The notes under the pieces were generated by a model. The model did not search any database. It was not told where the DNA came from and saw only the letters and a program-made list of their open reading frames with translations. Position numbers and translations under genes: made by a program. A stretch of 64,000 nucleotides of DNA from Polychytrium aggregatum. Lineage: Eukaryota; Chytridiomycota; Chytridiomycetes; Polychytriales. Positions 50,552 to 60,979 of the stretch are shown here, in pieces. The DNA lies in contig NW_026516206.1 in the NCBI RefSeq assembly GCF_025602895.1, positions 558,001 through 622,000 on the forward strand. Reading direction: 5' to 3'. Numbering within the stretch: position 1 is the first letter of the stretch; every line of letters begins with the position of its first letter.

Positions 50552-52171
50552 ATGGGTGCCAATGATGCAGTCCCAGCTAATTCCTGCATATCTTCATCGC
50601 ACACTCGTGCCAATGGGCTCCATGGTCGAGCAGCACGCAAAGCCTGTTCAAGCGTCCTCACAGATGGCCACCGCCCAGCCCGCCGCAGACTCCGTCGCCG
50701 AGTCAGGGCCAAGTTTCGAAGTACCCAGGCGGCCCCGGTCGTATCAGCATCTTCAACGGCATTGCTCCCTGGCATGAACGATGCTGCTGCCAGTGCTTCA
50801 TCCGAAGGCACTACGAGATCGGCTGGATCGGACTTGGCTGCAACGTCCTTGGCATCGAATATCGCACCGGCACCAGCGTCCATCGCCAGTATCCAAGGCA
50901 CAACGACCGGCAGCTCGACAGGGACCCGGAGCACCTCGACAGCAAGCACCGATGCAGGCCCGCATGGTGCTTCGTCCAGCTCCGCGCCTCTGGCCGTTCC
51001 CACGGCCTCCGACTCCGTCTCTGTTTCCATCTCCGTCGCCAATTCCTCTGCTACCACCCCCGCTGTGCTGCAGACAACCGTTACCTCGCTCCAGACCTCG
51101 CCGATCGAGACATTAGCAAATATCTCGGTGTCCACTGACACTGCCGCATCGACTGCCGCCTCATCGCTCGCTGTCCCGATACCGACTCCGACGGCGCTGA
51201 ACTCTGGTCTGCTGTCGACCACGGCCATCATTGGCATTGTCGCAGGCTCGGTGGCCTTTGTGGTGATCGCAGGCCTCTTTTTCATCGCCTGGACTTCCTA
51301 CAACACCAAGCGTCGGTTTGCCCACCCAAAGGCATCGGGATTCCGCCGGTTTTCGGCCCAGGCAGCCTCCAACAAGCTGCCGACCAACGCCCCGGCACCC
51401 TCGCCCACCCGATTCCTGTCGACCGAGGTCCGTGGTCATGAGAATCCCTCGCCATACCATCCATCCAACTCCCGGGCAAGTCCTGCTCAGTCCCGGTCAC
51501 CCTATCAGCAGCCGCCGCCGGCTGTCAGCATCGCTCTGAAGCCCCTGCCGGATCGCCTGGCGCATCCCGGCCCGCTGCTCACGCCCGTCTCGCCACACGC
51601 CCCAGCTCGGGAGCTGCCGTCGCCGAGCCATGCTTTGCCCTTCCATCTGTCCGCTGCAAGTCAGCCTCATCGCTCCCCAATGAGAAAGCTCTCGATCCAC
51701 AGCCTCTACACACTCGGCAAGCCCAGTCTGCCCCGTCGCAACGACACCGGCTCGACTGTTCCCTCTATCGGGCGACTGCATCCTGCGCGTCTGGATACCG
51801 ACAGCGCGCAAAAGGCCCTGGCAGATTCAACGCTGATACGCGAACTACCCGTTCGCAATCCCAGTCTGTTTTCGGCCATGGAGCAGCTCGGCTCCGAATA
51901 CCGGGAGCGACGCTCAATCTTGGATCTGGTCGATCGGTTCTCGTTCCAAGGCGAGCCACCCCAGGATAACTCATTCCTGGCAGTGACAGAGCACCACCCC
52001 GAGCAGCCTGACGAGATCTTTGTGCAGATTGGCGACACCATCGTTGTCGAGCGTGTGTTTGAGGACGGCTGGGCTGTCGCTGCAAACTGGACGAGATCCA
52101 CCAAGGGCGTCTTTCCGCTGAATTGCTTGGACCCAAAAGCAAAGGACAGGCTTCTGCAGATGGCAACGTGA
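50552..52171 (+). CDS. Single-pass membrane protein with C-terminal SH3 domain
   Basis: One continuous frame of 539 codons from ATG 50552. A Ser/Thr-rich, probably O-glycosylated N-terminal half leads to one membrane helix (AIIGIVAGSVAFVVIAGLFF) followed by basic NTKRRF. Then comes a ~200-residue Pro/Ser-rich cytoplasmic region and a C-terminal SH3 domain: SFLAVTEHHPEQPDEIFVQIG (ALYDY-like start), DTIVVERVFEDGWAVAAN, and GVFPLNCLD. The architecture (mucin-like ectodomain, one TM, SH3) resembles fungal cell-surface/sensor proteins such as Fus1-type; function unknown. No signal peptide is obvious, and the first ~70 residues (Arg-rich) read poorly, so a different start or an unseen intron there is possible. 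A decayed Fanzor remnant begins less than 100 bp after the stop. Confidence 0.75.
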   Translation: MGANDAVPANSCISSSHTRANGLHGRAARKACSSVLTDGHRPARRRLRRRVRAKFRSTQAAPVVSASSTALLPGMNDAAASASSEGTTRSAGSDLAATSLASNIAPAPASIASIQGTTTGSSTGTRSTSTASTDAGPHGASSSSAPLAVPTASDSVSVSISVANSSATTPAVLQTTVTSLQTSPIETLANISVSTDTAASTAASSLAVPIPTPTALNSGLLSTTAIIGIVAGSVAFVVIAGLFFIAWTSYNTKRRFAHPKASGFRRFSAQAASNKLPTNAPAPSPTRFLSTEVRGHENPSPYHPSNSRASPAQSRSPYQQPPPAVSIALKPLPDRLAHPGPLLTPVSPHAPARELPSPSHALPFHLSAASQPHRSPMRKLSIHSLYTLGKPSLPRRNDTGSTVPSIGRLHPARLDTDSAQKALADSTLIRELPVRNPSLFSAMEQLGSEYRERRSILDLVDRFSFQGEPPQDNSFLAVTEHHPEQPDEIFVQIGDTIVVERVFEDGWAVAANWTRSTKGVFPLNCLDPKAKDRLLQMAT

Positions 52172-52257
52172 AACGGAATGCACCCGCCGCCGAGGTCGAT
52201 GAGTCCGGCTGATTTCTTTCTGGAGGCTGAATCCACACGTCCAACTATGCCATAAGG

Positions 52258-52405
52258 AATATAACAGATCACTTTGGCAGCCTCCGAGTGAAGGCCACCG
52301 GTCGCTCTCCGGTCTCCACAATCGGAGTGCACACTGGTCTCGGAGTGCCAGTGGCGAATGGTCATGGCCAGCGCGCGATAGTGTCGAGTAACAAATTGCA
52401 CCACA
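52258..52405 (-). mobile_element. Decayed Fanzor-element remnant (copy 3)
   Basis: Minus-strand similarity to the short elements: from a TTTGTTACTC...TATCGCGCGCTGG part through GACCGGAGAGCGACC and CACTCGGAGGCTGCCAAAG to a degraded 3' tail. Both ends are lost. Like the copy at 61320 it has the variant middle CACTCCGAGACCAGTGTGCA instead of the copy 1/2 junction, so it belongs to a second subfamily. Confidence 0.75.
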
Positions 52406-52785
52406 CTACATCACATCACATCGCATCACATCACATCACATCATGTCGCTGCATTGTGTTGTGTGGTCTTCACGTGTCCCGACCGCAGCCAGGGCCGCCG
52501 CATGCGCAGCCACCTCTGCGCCCTCCGATTGGCCGCACGCCGCCGATGTCCTTTTGCGGCGTGAAAATTTTCGCTTTTTCGCATCCGCCATCGCCGTTAT
52601 TTCGACGCGCACGCCGGCTCCGGCTCTCGACCCTCGTCCGTTCCTCAGCACAGGTATGCGGATGGCAGGACATATGCGTTTCGCCGAATGGCCGTGCCAG
52701 ACGACAAGCTCCATGGCCTTTGAGATAATGCCGATGCTAATGCTAATGCTAATGCGTCCCCGGCTCCCACAGGATTTCGCCCGTC

Positions 52786-55055
52786 ATGCTTCGTGCTCTT
52801 CAGTCCGTCCGAGTCGCCTCCTCCCGCTACCCTTCGTCCATGCGTTGGATGTCGGCATGGGCTCACGTCCAGCAGGGTACGTCGGGGCAGTGCTCGTAGT
52901 GTCCGCTGGCTATCTCTGCGGTGCCGGCCAGTGTATGCAGATCTGTGAGGCAGATCTGGATTGCCCAGGGAACTTGGGCATACACACTTTGTCACCCCAT
53001 CTGTCGTCGGCCATTTGTCGTCGTCGTCGAGCGAGGGTGGCCAGATCCCGCCTGCTGACTGCCTGTGCTGTATTTCGCACAGGTCCTCCTGATCCGATCC
53101 TGGGTGTCACCGAGGCCTTCAAGGCTGACTCCAACCCCAAGAAGATGAACCTGGGTGTCGGTGCCTATCGCGATGACAACGGCAAGCCCTATGTCCTGCG
53201 CTGTGTCCGCAAGGTGCGTTGTCGTCCCGACCATCCAGTCTCGGCATAAAGGGGCTTCCTGGCCGTTGGCGCGATATCGCCCCGGACGGCATGCTGGCTC
53301 CTGATATCGGAACGGTCTTTCTGTGTGAAAGGATGCCTTTGACCACTCTGCATTTATCCAATTATTGATCGGTGCAATCGCCATCCACACAGGCCGAGAA
53401 GGTCCTGAACGACCTCGCTCTGGACAAGGAATACCTCGGTATCACTGGTCTGGCTGGCTACACCAAGCTCGCTGCCGAACTTGCCTATGGCGCTGACTCT
53501 GCTCCCCTCAAGAACGGCCAGGCAAGTGAGCCAAATCTCGTCCGTGACCCCCGGTTCTCGAAAGAAAGGGTGTCTGCATTTGCACTTGCATTTCGGTAGC
53601 TGATACAGGCCAAAGCTAATTCCCACGTGGTGATTGCAGATCGTTACCTCGCAGTCTCTCTCCGGTACCGGTGCCCTCCGCATCGGCGGCGAGTTCCTGA
53701 ACCGCTTCTACAAGGGTGCTGGTGGCAAGACCATCTACCTCCCCACCCCCAGGTATGTCTGGGATGTGGAGCTATCGCCCGATGCGAGACTGTACATGGC
53801 CCAATATTCTGCCCCCGTTCAGTGCAAGCTTTGTGGAGATGCTGGTGTCTGCCTTCTGCCAGCTTTGTCGTTACTCGACGGCTACTGCTACAGGGTTGGA
53901 ATACAGCGACGCTTGGTGCTTTTGTTATTCGATCTACCGGAGGAGGTCGTTTCGATTTACATCGCCGGCCGTCTAATGTCCTCTGTCTCTTTCGCGCGCC
54001 AGCTGGGGCAACCACGGCAACATCTTCCGCGATGCCGGCCTTGAGGTCAAGCAGTATCGCTACTACGACAAGGCCACCAAGGGCCTTGATTTCGACGGAT
54101 TGGTCGAGGATCTCAAGGTACAGCCCCTCGCCGCTTGCTAGCACGCTGGGCCGTCTGTCGCGCAGGGCCGTTGCTGGGATTGAGCGCCGCTGAACCGTGA
54201 ACGTCTTGACATTCGCTGGATTCTAGACCATCCCTGCCGAGTCGATCGTCCTCCTGCACGCCTGTGCCCACAACCCCACCGGCGTCGACCCCACCCAGGA
54301 GCAGTGGAAGAAGATCTCGACCGTCTGCAAGGAGAAGGGCCACTTTGTCTTCTTCGACATGGCCTACCAGGGCTTTGCCTCTGGCGATCCCACCAAGGAT
54401 GCCTTTGCCCTTCGTCATTTTGTCGAGCAGGGCCACCGTGTCATGCTCGCCCAGAGCTTTGCCAAGAACCTCGGTCTCTACGGCGAGCGTGTCGGTCTCT
54501 TCTCCATCGTCACCGACAGCGCCGAGGAGGCCAAGCGCGTTGACAGCCAGGTCAAGATCCTGGTCCGTCCCATGTACTCCAACCCCCCTCTGAGTGGACC
54601 TCGTATTGTCAAGGAAGTCTTGGGACTCGAAGAACTTCGCAAGGAATGGTCAGTACCCCTCGCCGGATGGAGGCATCTGTGCATGTGTCTGCATCTGTGT
54701 GTGCGTCTGCATCTGTGTGTGCGACTGCATCTGTGTGTGCGTCTGCATCCTAACTCGTAGCCACTGTCCTGTCAACAGGGAGGACGAAGTCCGATTCATG
54801 GCCAACCGCATCATTTCTATGAGACAGCAGCTCCGCGACCACCTGGTCAACACCTACAAGAGCACTCACAACTGGGACCACATCACCTCGCAGATCGGCA
54901 TGTTCTGCTTCACCGGCCTCAAGCCCGAGCAGGTCGACCGCCTCCGCAGCGAGTTCTCGATCTACCTCACCCGCGACGGCCGCATCTCCATCGCCGGCAT
55001 CACCAGCAAGAACGTGCAGTATCTCGCCGAGGGCATCCACACCGTCACCAAGTAG
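52786..55055 (+). CDS. AAT1: Aspartate aminotransferase, mitochondrial
   Basis: Seven exons with closing phases: 52786-52876, 53083-53213, 53393-53521, 53640-53752, 54003-54117, 54227-54648, 54779-55055; 425 aa, the usual precursor length. The N-terminus [20 protein letters not shown] is an Arg-rich mitochondrial presequence ending in MSAWAHVQ. Family blocks: [84 protein letters not shown], and [16 protein letters not shown] with the PLP-binding Lys near residue 273. The C-terminus has [11 protein letters not shown] and [13 protein letters not shown]. It is a PLP enzyme of the malate-aspartate shuttle. Intron 3 uses a GC donor (CAG then gcaagt) and intron 6 is filled by a TGTGTGCGTCTGCATC repeat. 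The promoter region carries a CACAT repeat at about 52404-52441. Confidence 0.95.
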
Positions 55056-55710
55056 AGCACGACCGACGCCTCACATGTCTAGACTCATCGACACAGCACA
55101 ACCCAACCATCATGCATGCTGTCCCTCCTCCTCCTCCTTTCTTCTATTCGTTTTTCTCTAAGTTATCGGCGACTCTATTTTGTATCCATCACTCGAGTAC
55201 CTTGCTTTACAGCCGGGCAGGAAGCACGTTGTGTCGTCGGTCGGATTAAGTGTGTCCTTTGGAATCCTTTGGAATCCTTTGGGTCCGCTTGTGCCGGTCC
55301 GCCGGTTGACCTTGTGCATCGAATCGGGCGCCTTTCGTTGTTCATGCCTGTAAAAAAAAATAAACGAATCTCTTGCAGAACTGCCGTGCCTCAGGCTTGG
55401 TAAATGGAGTGTGCGGTGTTCTGCGAATGAATCGGTGAGGCCGGACCTCGGAGTGCAGGGTCATAGACTCCCCAGCAGCGGGGGTGTTGTATTCGTCATT
55501 AGAGATAGACACGCCGGTGTTCTGGGCAAAGACAGTAGGTAATGGGAGGGGGCGACGGCTGTGTGAAAGCTTGAGTGCTCTCGCAAAGGGCTGACATAGC
55601 TAGGTTTTAGTACATGGACAGATAGGAGGGGAGGGGGGAGGAGAGATTGATAGACAAGGTGGACGGGGAAGGAGGGGGAGGGAAGGAACAGCGCGAGAAG
55701 ACCGGGATAT
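55056..55710. other. Convergent intergenic region
   Basis: 3' flanks of AAT and the membrane-protein gene. Contains a TTTGGAATCC duplication at 55257-55277 and an A-run (55351-55359). No gene seen. Confidence 0.45.
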
Positions 55711-57331
55711 CTATTGTGGGAAAAAGTCGGAAGGCAGGGAGTGCCGTCGAGGAACTTGCGAACCAGAGAGTTGGTCGGACTCGGGTGACTCGTCGCCCGT
55801 CAGAATGCCGGCAGGATCCCGAGGCAGCACAAGCGACAGCGTGCTTCGGCGGTCGGTCGATCGGATCGATGCCGCCGAGCTTTGAAGCGACGACCGCATC
55901 GTCGAAATGGACTCGCAGTCCGACGCCGTAAAGTACGTCTGTCCCAGGGGAGATGTAAGCGGCTCCTTCCGGTTCAGGATGTTCTGGCGAGTGAGGGGCC
56001 GCTCGTTCCCTTGCGATAGCAGCTTGAGCGGCAGTGGTATCTGCACGATGGGCCGCATGGGCGGAAGCTTGGCGACACTTTCAGGATCGGGTACGATGGA
56101 TGAGGACCGCCGCTCGGGGAAAGCAGGTCTCGGCAGCGACAGCAGCGCTGGAGGATACGAAAGCGGGATGCTGGCGCCGATGAAGCTGGGGACTGGAAGC
56201 TGAGGATGAGGGCCGAGCAGCTCGATTGAGGTCGCGTTGGACATCATGGATGCATGCAGATTCGTCGTCGATGGGCTGCGATGCAACTTTGCTCGGGTGA
56301 CCCCAAGAACAACGGCACCCACGACGGCACCGGCAAGCAGCAATGCCCCGACGACGACCAGCGGGATGTTCTTGGTTGGGCTGTCTGCAGAGCGGTAAAA
56401 CGGTAAATCAGAGGGACGGTGAAAACGGTGCACATGATGGACATGATGGACACGATGAGCATGATGAGCCTGATGGACAAGTGAAGGGAAGGCGTGGGAT
56501 ATTGGCCACAGCACAGATGAATTTGCGATGGCGATGGGAGAGTGTCCGGAGGACACGCACCTTTGAGAGAGTTGGGGTCGGTGGGGTCGTTGGTGGGCGA
56601 TGCTGCCGTGGCATTGGTTTTGATGGCCGTGATGGCCGCATCTGCAGTCGAATCGAGCAACAGTAGATTAGAACCCCTGGGCCACACATCGAGTCAGTTG
56701 CGGGTGGCAGACAGCGACAAGACGGAGGAGACGAACCGGTGTTGTGGAGCGACGGGCGGTTGGGCATCACCGGCCCTGAATCGACTTCGGTGCCGGTTGG
56801 AGCTGGCCCCGGGTTGTCAGTGGTCGTCGCTCTTGGAGCCGCCGACTGGGACTGCGGGGACAAAGTCCGTCCCGATGCAGTGGCAGCGGTCGCTGTCGAG
56901 GGTCGGGTCGAGGTAGACAGATCGGGGACAATCGGAGGAGGAGCAGCGCTGGAGATGGGATCGACGGATGCGGTGGGATGCCCGCCGTTGTTCTGGGACG
57001 AGACCGAGGTGTGCGGGAGCTGGCAGTTGGAGGGTGTGCGGTCCTCGCCGGTCATGTCGTAGCAGCCGCATCGGCAGTTGCATCCGCTGACTTCGAAGGG
57101 GCATCCGCTATGCGCCGGATAGGCACACCAGAAGCCAAAGTTGAGCGACGTGCAGAGGGGGAAGTCGAGCACGGCACTGCACTCGAACTCGCAGTCGGAG
57201 GTGTTTTCCATCCCGAGCTGGAGCGAGACAGGGACGAAGGCGAGCACGGCGAGGAGCAGCAGCAGCAGCAGCGACGGCCCTGCTCCCGAACGACGAGACG
57301 GCGCTACCGAGGCAGATGATCGGCCTGCCAT
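55711..57331 (-). CDS. Type I membrane protein with Cys-rich, Ser/Thr-rich ectodomain
   Basis: Three exons, 57331-56737, 56641-56561, 56384-55711, both junctions phase 1; 449 aa. MAGRSSASVAPSRRS then LLLLLLLAVLAFVPVSLQ is a signal peptide. Next is a compact Cys cluster (about ten Cys, including CEFECSAVLDFPLC and GCNCRCGCYD), then a ~100-residue Ser/Thr/Pro-rich stalk. The membrane helix (IPLVVVGALLLAGAVVGAVV) is followed by a ~190-residue cytoplasmic tail with basic and Ser-rich stretches. No family recognised. The cysteine cluster at the mature N-terminus suggests a ligand-binding or wall-binding module. It would be the first gene next to the Fanzor block, which starts 927 bp upstream of its ATG. 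Confidence 0.75.
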
Positions 57332-58255
57332 GGGGGGGGGAAGAAGCAGGCCAGGAGAGGGCCGATGGGAGAGGAGGAGGAGGAGACCAGCAGCCGAGCA
57401 GGGCGATGGAGTTGCCGAGACAGAAGACAGGCCGCCACGACAGGATGCAGGAGCAAGAAGGACGGTGGCGGCGAGGGGCGCTGCTTGGCGAGCGCGGCGA
57501 CAGGAGCGACTGCTCAGCGCTGTCGATTCTGCTGTCGATTCTGCTGTTGCTGTCGATAGTCCTGTTAATGCCGTTGATGATACTGCTGTCGATGCTGTTG
57601 CTGTTGCTGTTGCTGTTGCCGTTTGTGCAATTAACACTGTCGGTGCTCCTGCTGTGCCAGGTGCAGTCGCACATTCAGCGCGCACATTCAGCTGCACCGG
57701 CGGCCCACTCCGTGCTGCTGGCATCAGCCTTGACTCGCACACGGCCGTCTGTGTCTGCAGGTGGCCCACCCCCTCCCGAGCGTTGTCCCTCGGCAGCATC
57801 CCCTTGATGATGCGATCCACCTCCCCAGCAATGCCACCTCCCCAGCAGCTCCATCCCCAGCAGCTCCATCCCCAGCAGCTCCATCCCCAGCAGCTCCATC
57901 CCCAGCAGCTCCATCTCCAGCAATGCCGTCGCAGGGAACATCGTCTCTCCAGCCCGCCAGCGTGCTTTGGTGCACCCAAGCGTCCGCGGCCGCCTCTCTC
58001 CTCGGCCCCGCCTCGACCTGGCCCAGCCGCTCTTGGTCGCACGACTTCCCCACCCATCTGCTCGGCAGCACACCAAGTGGGCTGCCATGGAAACCCGCGC
58101 CTGGTCACAGGGCTGTGTTGCTGCGCACACACACACACTCGTATGCTTACTGTGGCGCAGCACAAGCCGGCCTGGTTTCTCCACCGTGGGAACGCAGCCG
58201 CCCTCGGACTGCCTCGACTCGCTTGCATGCCCTGGTTGGCCTTGGCTCTCCACAC
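57332..58255. other. Upstream region of the membrane-protein gene
   Basis: Contains CTGTTG-type repeats (about 57530-57615) and a 15-bp minisatellite. The frame of the 55711 gene stays open through it, but the region reads as low complexity and the signal peptide places the start at 57331. Confidence 0.5.
57838..57925. repeat. 15-bp minisatellite (CCCAGCAGCTCCATC)n
   Basis: Five near-perfect copies flanked by diverged ones, between the membrane-protein gene and the Fanzor transposon. Confidence 0.9.
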
Positions 58256-58257
58256 TA

Positions 58258-58355
58258 CACTTTATTCAGAAAAAAACGGGACAATATAGCCGTTTCCATG
58301 AACATGTAGTATGTGCTGTGCTTGCGTCAAGCAAAGCCACAAGAAATAAAACAGA
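58258..58355 (-). ncRNA. Candidate guide RNA (omega/fRNA) of the Fanzor gene
   Basis: The 98 bp between the Fanzor stop codon and the element end. Contains the GGCTT/AAGC stem, the 22-nt conserved core and an AATAAA within 9 bp of the end, so a transcript ending at that signal would extend into flanking DNA, as expected for a guide-bearing RNA. Position follows known TnpB/Fanzor practice; transcription is not shown. Confidence 0.45.
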
Positions 58356-60727
58356 TCACTTTGGCAGCCTCCGAGTGAAGACCGCCGGTCGCTCTCCGGT
58401 CTCCACAATCGGAGTGCACACTGTGATCATGTTGCGCGCCGCATTGACGTCGCGATTCCACACTGCCCGGCAGCTGGGATTCTTGCAGCTCCTGACAAAG
58501 TGGGAATTCGCAACACTGGGCGCATCGAGTCCTTCCAACCGAACTGGCTCCAGGCACTTGGAGCACACCTGCGAGGTGTTGAACTCGTTCGTCGAGGCCA
58601 CCTTGACACTTCCATGATGGTGATTGGGACGGCGTCGGTGGTGCTCGAACTGCTCAAAGTACTGAGCAAACCGCTGCCTCCGAGGGCTGGATGCATAGCC
58701 CTTGCCTTGTCGCCATGACGCATTGCCAAAGGCGATCACCACATCGGTCCGTATCGGGGCGTGCTTCAGGACGGCCTTGCACATCTTGTCGACGGCCACT
58801 TGGCGCCTCTTGTGGCCCGTGAAGCGATGGTGACGGGCCTTCTTGCCAAGGTGGAAGTCGAGCTGCACTCGCAGCTCCGGTCGCAGGACATGGGTGAGAT
58901 GGACCTTGAAGGCTTCCGAGACGACACCTTGGGCGAGGGAGTGGTCGACATCCAGGTCTCGATGCCGAGTCGATACTTCATGATATTGTGCCACTTGGTG
59001 TTGGACGTATGGCCACACATTTGCTGGTAGTGGCCATTGGAGAATGAGACCACCTCGTCTTGGTGGCCCGGTGCTTGGATGACCGCCGTGAAGATGGAGC
59101 CGACGCCTGGGTCGATTCCAATCCAAGTGGTGCGGTTGGGGTCTGGGTCTCCGATGTGGGCCTGGATACGCTGCTCGGAAGTCGGAGGAGGCTCGATGGT
59201 CTCGGTGTGATCGGTTCGAGGCAGAAACTTAACGAGGCCGATGGTGCATCCAATGCCATCGGTGCTGATCTCGTAGTTGAACAGCTTGTGATTGATATCC
59301 CGGTCACGGAAGAGGGAACTACGCAGCTTGAAGCAACTGCGCCAGAGACGATCCTGGTTGTTGACACCGTCCTCACCTTCTTCCTTGAGCATGTCCCGGG
59401 TGAGTCCAAGACGATGTTCGGTGTCAAGGAGTTGCCAGAGAGTGACGGTGTCAATCTTGACATACTTGGCCTTTGTAGTGCACAGAGGAACCATCGTGCA
59501 CACGGCCGGAGGAGTGTCGACGGCGAGCTGCTTGAGGGCCCACTTGATCCTGGCGGCCAGCTTGTTGATCTTGGACTTGGTGGTGCCGAGCTCAGACTTG
59601 GCCGTGGTGAACCTCTTGTCGTCGGAGGGAATGCCTTGGGCAGTGAGCTCGTCCAGCTTGGTCTGGCGCTGCAACTCGGTGACTCGGAGGGCGGGCATGT
59701 CACAGTCGATCCACTTGTGGACATTGTCGACCATCTTGTCCCGGGCGAGGATTCCCACATGGTGTGAGAGGCGATGGAGGGCCCGGAAGCGGTCCTGGTC
59801 GTTGCTGTACCGAAACTCGTCCAGGACGTGACCAAACTCGGGATAGAGGAACTCGAGATCGGCCTTGGGTGGTGTCTGCCCTGGTTTCTCGAAGAGCTCG
59901 AGACAGGCCTCGATGGCTTCGTGCTTATGCTTGTTGGCTGGGAAGACGGCAGCGCAGAAGCGGCGAAGGAGTCGCCAGTAGGCCAGATTGAGGTGGGTGG
60001 TGCAGTTGGTGGCATAGGCATTGACAGCCAGGGTGAGAAGCTGACTGTGAGCACCATCAGGCAGACGAGGGGCCGGAGGCAGGTCTGCGTGCCGAGTGGT
60101 CTGGTAGTCGCGAAAGGAAGCGACCAGATGCTCGTTGTATTTCTTGGTATCCCTGGCCGTCGAGAGGGCATCGGCCTCGACAATCGTGAAGCATTGGCGG
60201 ATGAATGCAGGGGTGGACTTGGAGATGACGGGGACGGGAAGATCCTGCTCGATGCACCGGAGGATGTGCAGGTTGAGCAGCCTGGATGCCTCGAACTGGA
60301 TCTGGGTCATGGCCTCGACGGTGGCCTGGATCTTGTCGCGGAGAGCGGGATTGAGACAACAGCCATCCATCGTCTGCTTGAAGCAGCTGAACTGAGGGGC
60401 GGATGACCTTCCATCCACGAGAGGGACGACAGAACTCTTGAGGGGCCGGTATTTGGGACATTTGCTGGTGTTGCTTCGCTGATGATCGGTGCCATCGCAC
60501 TGGCGACATCGCTTGCCAGTACTCGAGGAAGTAGATGGACCAGGCTCGGTGGGATCGACATCCATTGGATCTGCAGAAGCAGTGGTGGTGAGCGACGGAG
60601 CAACAGACGACCAAGCATGCGTGGGGTCAGAATACGAACCAGAGACAGGCTCCGACTGTGACTTGGCTTTCTTGGGCCTGGGTGGCCGAGGCTGGCCATC
60701 ACCGGTACCCTTACGCTTCGGAGGCAT
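58356..60727 (-). pseudogene. Fanzor (eukaryotic TnpB homologue), one frameshift
   Basis: ATG 60727 opens a frame that runs to 58766; the second half continues in another frame to TGA at 58356-58358. The shift lies near 58918-58928 (net -1). Read together they give about 790 aa. N-terminus: MPPKRK and PRPPRPKKAK, NLS-like; a zinc-knuckle-like C-x2-C-x4-H-x7-C at residues 74-90. Central helical region about 110-510. RuvC-I: WIGIDPGVGSIF, Asp codon 59113-59111 (residue 539). After the shift: VVIAFGNASW, then NEFNTSQVCSKC with the Glu (58586-58584) that Fanzors use in place of the canonical RuvC-II Glu, then a second Cys pair (SCKNPSC), and RuvC-III WNRDVNAARNM (Asp 58451-58449). End: TRRLPK. 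Fanzors are RNA-guided DNA endonucleases carried by transposons. The TATA box at 60858-60863 argues against the in-frame ATG at 60916. The frameshift may be real decay or an assembly error. Confidence 0.9.
58918..58928 (-). other. Frameshift site in the Fanzor gene
   Basis: Upstream frame makes sense up to the TPSPKV segment; downstream frame from EAFKVHLTHVL. Both frames overlap for 360 bp, but each reads as protein only on its own side of this point. No plausible intron is available (gap would be 2 nt) and there is no slippery heptamer. Confidence 0.7.
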
Positions 60728-60857
60728 GGGGGCAGAGGATGCTGGATGCCTGCCAGTGGTACTGGTCAGAGCAGAGACTTTTTTTTTATCGTACAATAGC
60801 GCGATGATCAGATCAAGGCGAGATGAGGGAAGAAAGCAGCAGGACGAAGGTGTGGCA

Positions 60858-60863
60858 TTTATA
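60858..60863 (-). promoter_or_regulatory. TATA box of the Fanzor gene
   Basis: TATAAA (minus strand) within GGGTATAAATGCC, about 130 bp upstream of ATG 60727; the element seems to carry its own promoter. Confidence 0.6.
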
Positions 60864-60979
60864 CCCGAGAGCAGGAGCCCGTCTTTGCGGGCTGGTTGGG
60901 GAAGCGACCTGTTCAAAAATCGCCGAGAGGTTCAAGCCAGGGATGTGAACGTGAGAACGGCGGCTTGATTGGAGGGAAC

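Noticed and set aside
58766-59126. Programmed ribosomal frameshift or intron joining the two Fanzor frames
   Set aside because: No slippery heptamer near the transition and the gap would be only one or two bases; a plain mutation or assembly error is simpler.
60728-60916. Upstream ATG at 60916 as Fanzor start
   Set aside because: It lies upstream of the TATA box at 60858-60863 and adds a segment without NLS or conserved features; ATG 60727 starts right at the basic MPPKRK stretch.
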